Assembly (NCBI GenBank): GCA_027604505.1
Contig: JADIIX010000003.1
Span: 306,176 to 370,175 of the forward strand
Source of the DNA: Gonapodya sp. JEL0774
Lineage: Eukaryota; Monoblepharomycota; Monoblepharidomycetes; Monoblepharidales; Gonapodyaceae
Direction of reading: 5' to 3'
Length of the DNA stretch: 64,000 nt
The notes below the pieces were generated by a model. It saw nothing but the letters and a program-made list of their open reading frames with translations, was not told where the DNA came from and searched no databases. The position numbers were made by a program, and so were the translations under genes. Of the stretch, positions 57,101 through 64,000 are shown in pieces (within the stretch, counting starts at the first letter, position 1; each line of letters opens with the position of its first letter).

Positions 57101-58693
57101 CAACAAACCTCCATTCCTGGGCTACAACTATCGTCGCGATGATATCTCCTTCAACGGAGATGGACAAGTTCTTGGTGGCAAGTTCGCCGCTTTGGTAGAG
57201 CGCTTGACTCTGCATGACACCGCAGTTCATCCTTCATATCGTGACGCTTTCTTGATGACCTTTCGGGAGTTCAGCTCACCACAAAAATTGCTCCAAGAAC
57301 TGAAAGGACGATTTCTCATGGAACCACCGAAAGTAGATACCTCAAATGGCCTCACCTTGACTGCGGATCAGGTGCGCCTGTGGAACGAGAAAAAACTTGA
57401 ACCAGTTCGACTTTTGGTCATCAATACCTTTAAAACCTGGCTGGAAACGTATTGGCTGGAGGAGGACAATGTTTGCATTGAGGACATGAGAGAGTTCATC
57501 GAGAGCATTCATTTTGACAAATACGATGGCGTCCGTCATTTGCTCCTTCGCTTCATCAAGCAAAAGGCGAGTGAGCTGTAGTTTTCAATGGGCTTATTTA
57601 TGCATGAACATATTCTTTGCAATTTCATACCCCTAACAATTGATGAACAGAGCGGTCATTTATTCGCCTCCTCTGCTTCTCGAATTCAACTACCAGTTCT
57701 TTACGATACTCCACCTCCAGCCATCTTACCAACGAAACTCAGCGAGTTTAATTTGCTCGACCTTGATCCTCTCGAGGTTGCCCGTCAGATTACAATAATG
57801 CAAATGCACACTTTCAGCGCGATCAAGCCTTCCGAGATGCTGCACCAGAACTGGATGCGACTTGGAGGAGAGACTCAGTCGGTTAACGTGCGAGCATTCG
57901 TTAAATTTTCGAATCAATTATCTCAGTGGGTCGTTCGAGCGGTTCTTGATCCAGTAGATGCTCGGATCCGCGCTCGCTATCTCAAGTTCTTCATTAAACT
58001 CTGTGTCCGTCTCCTGGAGCTGTCGAATTATAACGGCGTCATGGCCGTGAGGGCGGCACTAAATGCTGCTCCTGTGGCGCGAATGAAAGTCACCTGGGAG
58101 TTGCTGGCCGCCAAGCACAAGTCTGCGTTTGAAAAAATTGAGAAAGCGACGGACAGTTCAAAAAACTTCGCCGAATACCGGACCGCTCTGAGGTCCCTTG
58201 TTCCCCCGGCTCTACCCTTTCTCGGTACGTTGTTCGTACAACGTACGAAACAATAGTTTCGGCATAGAACTGTTGATCTGCTCTTTCCGCAGGTATCGCT
58301 CTCTCCGACCTCACATTTGCCTACGAAGGCAACCCCGACTTCAGAGGACCCCACGAGAACTTGATCAATTTTGATAAGTTTCACCGAGTTGCAGATATCA
58401 TTAATGGGCTTCGTCGATTCCAGAGGCCATACAATCTACGTCCTGTTCCCGAAATTGCGACCTGGATTGAGAACCGGCTCTCCCAAGGGTCCGACGTTCC
58501 TGCCCAATTCTTCAATAACTCTATGTACGAAGTATCTCTCGATAGGGAACCTCGTAACCTCCAAGGCGCTAGTGTGCGGGAGCCACATCTGCGAGGAAGT
58601 GGGAACTTCGGCAGTTTGTCGAAACTTTTCGACCCGTCGAAAAGCCTGGACAGTTCGGGGGCTTCGACTTTTCGAAAGATTGCTAATGCTTAA
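54176..58693 (+). CDS. CDC25: Ras guanine-nucleotide exchange factor with SH3 and WW domains (Cdc25-like)
   Basis: Activates Ras by exchanging GDP for GTP. The N-terminus has an SH3 domain: ARVTADYKSHAANCISLKEG, SIVYVYNMDPSGWWDG and, after an intron, WLLGWFPSDFVTLL. A Pro/Ser-rich linker (PVTPPVPAKPPPN) leads to a WW-like domain, LPTGWRIKRSTCDGREFYVN then TRTNFTTFERDEV, whose second Trp is Phe. A long helical region follows (about 55330-56900). The RasGEF N domain begins KFAALVERLTLHDTAVHPSY, then FLMTFREFSSPQKLLQELKG. The catalytic domain has LDLDPLEVARQITIMQMHTF, SAIKPSEMLHQNWMRL and LELSNYNGVMAVRAALNAAP. Then ALPFLGIALSDLTFAYEGNP and INFDKFHRVADIINGLRRFQ. It ends near 58693. One intron has GC-AG ends. 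The RasGEF signature helices are intact. The start at 54176 is the ATG in frame with the SH3 domain; an upstream exon is possible. Confidence 0.88.
57567..57650 (+). other. GC-AG intron in the RasGEF gene
   Basis: Exon ...FIKQK ends in AAG followed by GCGAGT, and the next exon starts after AACAG with AGCGGTCATTTA. The 84-nt intron has a CCTAACAAT branch-like site. Only this join keeps the frame between FIKQK and SGHLFASSASRIQLPV; no GT donor does. Confidence 0.75.
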
Positions 58694-59097
58694 CTATTTA
58701 CCCATGCATAAATGTCTTGTAGTGATGAATTCTTGCATCTGATACGGCATGCCGGGGGTTTTGTGCGTGTTGCTCGCAAGGAACCACCCAGGAAGCAATT
58801 CCGCACTTGCGGTTCAAGAACGTCAGGAACACTGCAGAACGAAACCACAAACTTCCCAGGAAGCTCTTTCAGTGAAACGAAAGCGCATAGGAGACTGTAA
58901 AAGAGAACCTGGGGAACAGAACAAACGGTGATTGACGGGAGCACTCGAGAAGGGGAGTACTCCGGTAGCTATCGGTGAGTTGAGAGAAAGAAACATGATG
59001 CCGATGTCTTTAACACATTCACTGTAGAACGTGTGGTCTACTTGAAGTCTCGCTGGTCTGACAGCTCATCCTGGCAGCGCCTCCAATACAGACGAAG
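58694..59097. other. Intergenic region
   Basis: About 400 bp between the RasGEF stop and the MYND gene start. Only short frames without family features. It holds the 3' UTR and the next promoter. Confidence 0.5.
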
Positions 59098-62045
59098 ATG
59101 AACGGGAGCACTTTATCAAGCCTTCCCCTTCCTGTCACATCGAAGTTGACAAGTACGCATCACCATCTCCCCAAACCACTTGAAACGACGGTACCACCCC
59201 CGCGTGATCCTCCGAACGGCACTCTTGCTCTTTGTGGAGGTGATAGTTTGGATAGCTCCGACGACCCAGAAACTGTCATGCATGAGACATCTGCAGGACC
59301 TTATCCTTCTCCGGACACATCTTCCACGTCCAGCGCACCATCGCCTGTTCCTTCCGAACCTCTCCGTCACCATTTTCTGCCCAAACCTGTTTCCTCCTCC
59401 ACAAAGGGCAATCCTGATGATGCTGCCTGCTCACGTCAATCTCCTGTATCGGAATCGCTTTCATATAGTCTGGATCCTGCAATCGCTCCCCCGTCGCCGA
59501 CCCCCCCGAGGTTCACGGCGGCCCAGACAGCTCGCCTTGAGCAGGCGATTCGTGAAATGGCGGCTGATCCCTCGAAAGGAAGAAAAACGGTAGAGCTTGA
59601 GTTTGAGGCATTAGTTGACGCTTTGGGTGAGTTTCACTCTTCCGGAAGATGACGCCGGGAAAGGGAGAACAGGAAGAGTTTGAACAACTCACTCTAGCAA
59701 GCGCTATTTCTTTTCTGGACTTCTCAAAAATGAAATCGGGGATTTCCCTTGACGCTTTGCGTGGCTGCCAGAATAGCACGATTAGTAGGGGATATTCGAG
59801 TTTCTGTTGTTCGCAAAGTGGTATCAATTCTCACCATCCAACCGCCTCTGCAGTGACTGGACGCCCTGACTTGCTCCTCCAGAAGGTGTCTTCCTCACTT
59901 GATTCCGGATCCCTGGGGTCTGGTCCAACTGGGCATCCTGATGATGTCACATCCATCGATGCCAGTGTTCCCACCCTCCCGTCTACAGCCCCATCCCCAA
60001 CAGTAGCGGGTGCCTCTACCGAGGCCCCCGGAAGTCCCCGAGGGTCCGATGCGGAGGACGGCTATGATGACGGAGACGGTTCTTACGATGAGGAGGACAT
60101 GGATGAAGAAGATGGTGAGGAGGGAGAATACGAGGAGGATGATGATGAATATTGGGACGATGAAGAAGAAGATGAAGGAGAGCTGGGTGATGAGGACGAA
60201 GACAGTGAACCAGACGGGGCAGATCATGTTTACGACGACATGCCGGCACTGGTCCCTTACGATGATGGGACACCCGATTGTGCAGATGCACCCCCGCAAC
60301 AAGCGCAAATGGCTCAGCAGCGCATGTACGGACTTCAGTCACAGCGTCCCCACCCAAACCATTCATTGAAGGGCTCTCGAGATGTCAATGGAGGTGGTGG
60401 GCAACCCTACCAATCTTCTGGGAGTGGGAGCTATGGAAACGCGATGGCTCCTCAGGGTTCCCTAGGCTGGGGTCGTAGACGTAGTCGTGGCGGGCGAGGC
60501 GGCCCATACTCGGCAATGACGGCAGAGGATTTCTCCCGGATGGCAAACACTCACAGAAGAGCAAACCGGCTCCAGGAGGCAGCGAGTAGCTATAGTAGTG
60601 CCATGGCAGTGCAACCTGGTAATCCGTAAGTGCATTGGCATTTTACAGTCGGCCAATGCTCTATCACAAGTGACTCATGTTGGTTCTGCTTTTGCCCTAG
60701 TTACCACATATACAACCGCGCGCTGCTTCATCATCAAATGTCTCTGTGGCGCCGCGTTATTTCCGATGTAGACCTTATACTTCCCCTGATTCCTTCGTGG
60801 ACCGACCTTGGTGGTGCACCAGTTGACTATGACGACCCAAATGCTTCTGGTCAACCTCATCGTATGACCACAGAGCGTGTGTGGATGATGGGAATGAGTC
60901 TCCGGGGGTACGCCAAGGAACGAGTAGTATCCGAATCAGGATGGGGAGTGGCGTCTGCGAGGGCGGAAGCAGCTGCAGCACAGGAGTTAGCAAATGGTAC
61001 GGCGACGTACGCCGCAAGTGGCCCTCCTGCGATACCGAGTACCCTTCCTGTGCTTGAAACTCCTCCGAACCCTGACTGCGACCCCTTACCTCCGGTACTG
61101 GATCACGGGATGTCTCGTGAATTGGTCGACTCTGCGTTGCAGGATGTGGGATGCTTCGTCTCCGCCTACAACCACCTTATGGGAACCGATTCTTCATCCT
61201 CGTTTGCTCGGTATGCTCGAACTTATTTTCAGAATCGCGTCATGTGGACACGGCGCGATTTGCGTGCTTTAAAGGGGGACCTGGTTGGCGCTCTTGAAGA
61301 CGGAATGCGGCTTTTAGAAACACTTGAGCGGTGGGATGTCCGGGAATGGGTCGGGGACCACATGGTTCACGTAAATTTGCCCGGGGAGGCCGCGGCCATG
61401 TACGCTGCTGCCCTTACCATGAACAAGGGAAGCGACATGCTGCGTCTGAAGCAAGCGTGCGCGTGGGCGGCTTGCGGGCAAGTTCGCAAAGCATGGTACG
61501 CGGTTGAGGAGATGGAGGGCAGATGGAGGCGGGGGGGTGGAGCTGCAGACTTTCCTCGAGCAGACGGTGCTGCGGGCGGGGCACCTGTGCAGCCTGCCGA
61601 CCCACAGACAGCGGCACCCACAACCCCACAAAACGACGTTGTGGACGTGGAAGGTTGGCTTCTCAGTGTACCTGGTATTTCCCCGGATACGTTCGCGGTT
61701 GCCGATGGTCAGAGTCCACTTTCTGCCGGGGACGTGTTGAGGCGCGCGGCGGACGTGCTGAAAAAACAAGTCAATGCGGATGGAACGACGTTGGGCCGGC
61801 CCATGAGCAGCAGGATCTGCAATTATTGCGGGAAGAGGGAGAAGAAAGAAGCGGGAGATGCTGCTACAATGGGATATAGGCGGTGTGAAAAGTGCGTGAG
61901 AGTGACATACTGCGACAGGGAATGTCAGGTGAGTTGTTCCGATCACGTATTTTGCATTCAGTAGGGTAGCGGAGCTTTATGCACTTCATTCTTCTCACTC
62001 CAGCTCAAGCACTGGGCCGTTCACCGGCTAATTTGTGGTATCTGA
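59098..62045 (+). CDS. MYND zinc-finger protein with acidic tract and TPR-like helices
   Basis: Four exons. Exon 1 (MNGSTLSSLPLPVTSKLTST to FEALVDAL) joins in phase to VTGRPDLLLQKVSSSLD. A strongly acidic tract of about 60 residues follows (GYDDGDGSYDEEDMDEEDGE and onward to DEDEDSEPDGADH, near 60060-60230), then a Gly/Arg-rich patch (GWGRRRSRGGRGGPYS). A TPR-like helical pair follows: SRMANTHRRANRLQEAASSY, SSAMAVQPGNP and HIYNRALLHHQMSLWRRVIS. A further helical region (about 61120-61500) has EAAAMYAAALTMNKG. The C-terminus is a MYND zinc finger: ICNYCGKREKK, YRRCEKCVRVTYCDRECQ, and after an intron LKHWAVHRLICGI. All metal ligands (C-x2-C, C-x2-C, YC-x3-C, H-x3-C) are present. MYND fingers bind proline-containing peptides in regulators. 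The specific function is unknown. Confidence 0.8.
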
Positions 62046-62304
62046 CGAATCTTTTTCGCCGGTCGTTCTCACGGAGGGGGCGTTCCATTATCACAACCTC
62101 ATATTTTACTGCGTTCTTGGGTGCAAGTCAGTTTGTTCTCGCAACAGAGATGAGTGCCAAAGCGCTCTGCTTCATTAAGCTATCATGTAGCAGGACCGTG
62201 TACTTCGGTTCAAACAGACGTTTATAGTGATTCTAGAAGAAAATGGTTAGTTCTGATGTGATGAAACACCGAACCATTTTGGGACAGAATTTCAGTCACC
62301 ATTT

Positions 62305-63371
62305 ATGTCCTTTATTCGCCGCGCCCTCCGCCGTCTAAAAACCGTTGCGGATCCCCTCAGCACACGGAGACTCGTTGGTGAAGATCTGGAGGGAAACCAA
62401 TACTACGAGGTCTTCCCACAAGGTTGGTTCGTTGGTATCTCGTTGGTGCGGAGAATCCAATGTATTCGAAGACGCTGGGAAACGGATCGACCATGGGACA
62501 CTGACTGAATGCCTCAAAAAAACTGTGATTCGGATGCATCGTAGGAGGTCTCACGGCGAGCGGCAAGCCAAAACGTGTCGTGGAACCTGTTGCGTCGGTT
62601 GACCACTCAGATTACACTGACACGTTGCCAGGTGGGTTGGTGGCCCACTGATTATGACAAGTGCTGGTCATGGCTACAACTGATGGGATTGTGGACACTT
62701 GTGGAACCTGTGTGATGCAGTGCAATGGAGAGCGTGGCTCACGTTGGGACGACAAGATCGTAAGTACATCAATGCCAACGACTGTTGGCCACTCAAGTTC
62801 CTCAAACCGATTTTATGCGTCTCCTATGATGCTATTTTGCCGTCGTCCTGCTCTGCCCCCCACTTGTTTCGAACCGATATGGCCCCCAGCCCCGACCAAA
62901 GAGGAACTGCTCGCCGAAGTACAACGGCGGAAAATCCTCGAGGAACGGGTGAAGGCACTGGAAGAGAAATATGCTCTTGTGGGGTTTTCATCCACTTGGT
63001 GCATTCTTTTGTTACACTTTCCTCATTGTGGTTCCTTCCCCCCGAACCAACCCTTTGCAAAAGGAGCGCGCCCGCCGTCTCGAATCCGAACAACAGCAAA
63101 TAGAAGCCGCCCAACTCGCATCCGCCACATCCGCTGCCGGTTCGTTTGGAAATATGCGTCCCGCCGTTCCCCAACCCTCAAGCTCACCCGTTACCCCCTG
63201 CCCCGCCTATCCCCCTCTACCCGTGCCCATCTCCACACAGCCCATCCTGACGCCAAATCTCCCGCCACGCCCGACGAGACCCTCGGTTTGGACCGGTTCC
63301 CATCGGGGGGGTCGGAAGGGTTCAAGCCCGGAGAGTGGAATCCCAAGTCTGGGGTGGGGAGGACAGGATGA
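62305..63371 (+). CDS. NDUFAF2: NDUFAF2-like mitochondrial complex I assembly factor
   Basis: Related to the complex I subunit NDUFA12 and its paralogue, assembly factor NDUFAF2 (B17.2L, mimitin). Exon 1 is MSFIRRALRRLKTVADPLST then VGEDLEGNQYYEVFPQ, with the GNxYYE motif and a basic leader. The next exon, in phase, is GGLTASGKPKRVVEPVASVD then HSDYTDTLP. Then VQWRAWLTLGRQ (the WRAWL motif), joined to DPPTKEELLAEVQRRKILEE, which matches the family DPPTxEE. Then RVKALEEKYAL and KERARRLESEQQQIEAAQLA follow. The C-terminus in the best frame, SEGFKPGEWNPKSGVGRTG, resembles the family's F-P--W-P end and stops at 63371, requiring an intron near 63190-63240 whose donor is uncertain. A longer alternative frame runs to 63615. 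NDUFAF2 rather than NDUFA12 is favoured by this C-terminus. Presence implies a respiratory complex I. Confidence 0.8.
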
Positions 63372-64000
63372 TATGGATATGGAAGCGTATTCACTTGGAA
63401 TGGAATGGGAACCTGGGAGTCAGCTCGCTACCGTGTGCGTGACCTACCTTTCTCGGTTCGGCAGTCGGCACAGGCAGCCCGAGTCCCGCCTCGCGCGGCG
63501 CACAAAGCATTCTCACCACCACAGTCACCGGCCTGTGCAAAGAAAGACATTTCAAAAGTGCGCATTCTTCATTTTGCCACGGGCGGTGCTCCCGCTGTGC
63601 CCTAGTCCCTTGTAGCATACATGAACAAAGAAAATAGAACACTGCCAACCGCGCACGCCGGTGCCCCCCCCACACACACACGCGGCATCCCCACACCACA
63701 CCACGCGAGTCTCTCAAAACACCACCGTTTTGTTCCCATAGGTCAAGACTCGGTGGTGGAGGTGGGCCCGCACGCCGCGCGCCAGGACACTGGAGGGGGC
63801 GCGTGCACGTGCGCGCAAGACCGGACCCAACGCAGCACGCGTGGCCGACGGGAGCGGGGAGGTGGGGTGGGGGTGAGCGTGTTTCGTGTCGACCAAAGGC
63901 AAGCAATGCCGATCCGATCCACATATCATGACCAGTGAAACATCAAAGAAGAAACAACAGCCGTGTGATGAAACACAAACACACAAAAAAACAAAACAAA
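63372..64000. other. Trailing non-coding region
   Basis: No gene is supported up to the window edge. It is rich in C and in CA/AC runs and ends in A-rich sequence. If the NDUFAF2 alternative frame is used, the part to 63615 would be coding. Confidence 0.4.
63664..63682. repeat. C-run followed by short CA microsatellite
   Basis: A run of Cs followed by a (CA) array. Short low-complexity sequence without evident function. Confidence 0.5.

Noticed and set aside
62971-63615. Longer C-terminus of NDUFAF2 in the frame reaching 63615
   Set aside because: Its tail (Arg/His-rich, low complexity) has no family resemblance, whereas the other frame gives GFKPGEWNPKS, similar to the NDUFAF2 end. Not fully excluded.

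Overview
This is a 64 kb piece of a compact, intron-rich eukaryotic nuclear genome, most likely a zoosporic (chytrid-type) fungus. Introns are mostly 50-150 nt with GTGAGT/GTAAGT-like donors, CTAAC/CTGAC-like branch sites and CAG/TAG acceptors. Genes lie on both strands, usually 50-600 bp apart. The gene set is fungal: a YHM2-type citrate carrier, a GPI-type surface protein, a Fus1-like SH3 membrane protein and a Cdc25-like RasGEF. A recognisable IFT46 indicates a flagellated life stage, which points to Chytridiomycota or a related zoosporic lineage; this is an inference. I saw no transposon, CRISPR array, rRNA, tRNA or prophage.

Layout. 1-5.7 kb: a thioredoxin-fold membrane protein, a dienelactone-hydrolase-family enzyme and a small GPI-type protein. 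6-13.5 kb: a long-chain acyl-CoA synthetase (-) head to head with the YHM2-like carrier (+), then fumarylacetoacetase (+). 13.6-18.6 kb: RPA2 and an AcuI/YhdH-type quinone-oxidoreductase-like protein (both -), then an SDR-like protein. 19-27 kb: an F-box protein (-), an ELO fatty-acid elongase (+), NAD-isocitrate dehydrogenase (-), a divergent galactokinase-like GHMP kinase (+). 27-34.7 kb: PDCD5, a large F-box protein, a Fus1-like SH3 membrane protein, then IFT46 (-). 34.8-35.8 kb is the largest gene-poor gap. 35.9-43.7 kb: DHTKD1-type 2-oxoadipate dehydrogenase E1, a PBZ-SWIM-DNA ligase fusion, a Sel1-repeat protein. 43.7-53.6 kb: a GCK/STE20 kinase with a CNH domain (-), a small membrane protein (-), an annexin (+), a multi-LIM protein (-). 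54-63.4 kb: an SH3-WW-RasGEF, a TPR-like/MYND protein with an acidic tract, and the complex I assembly factor NDUFAF2.

Functional themes. Several genes bear on mitochondrial carbon and lipid metabolism (YHM2, NAD-IDH, acyl-CoA synthetase, ELO, DHTKD1, fumarylacetoacetase, NDUFAF2). Others concern Ras/GCK/LIM/SH3 signalling and cell shape, and genome maintenance (RPA2, the ligase fusion). This is an ordinary mixed fungal neighbourhood, not an operon or a biosynthetic cluster. The most unusual gene is the PBZ-SWIM-ligase, whose catalytic part resembles small bacterial LigE-type ligases. Second is a galactokinase-like protein with altered galactose-binding and catalytic positions. Exon models were assembled by eye from splice signals, reading phase and family conservation; outer gene boundaries are less certain than the identities.
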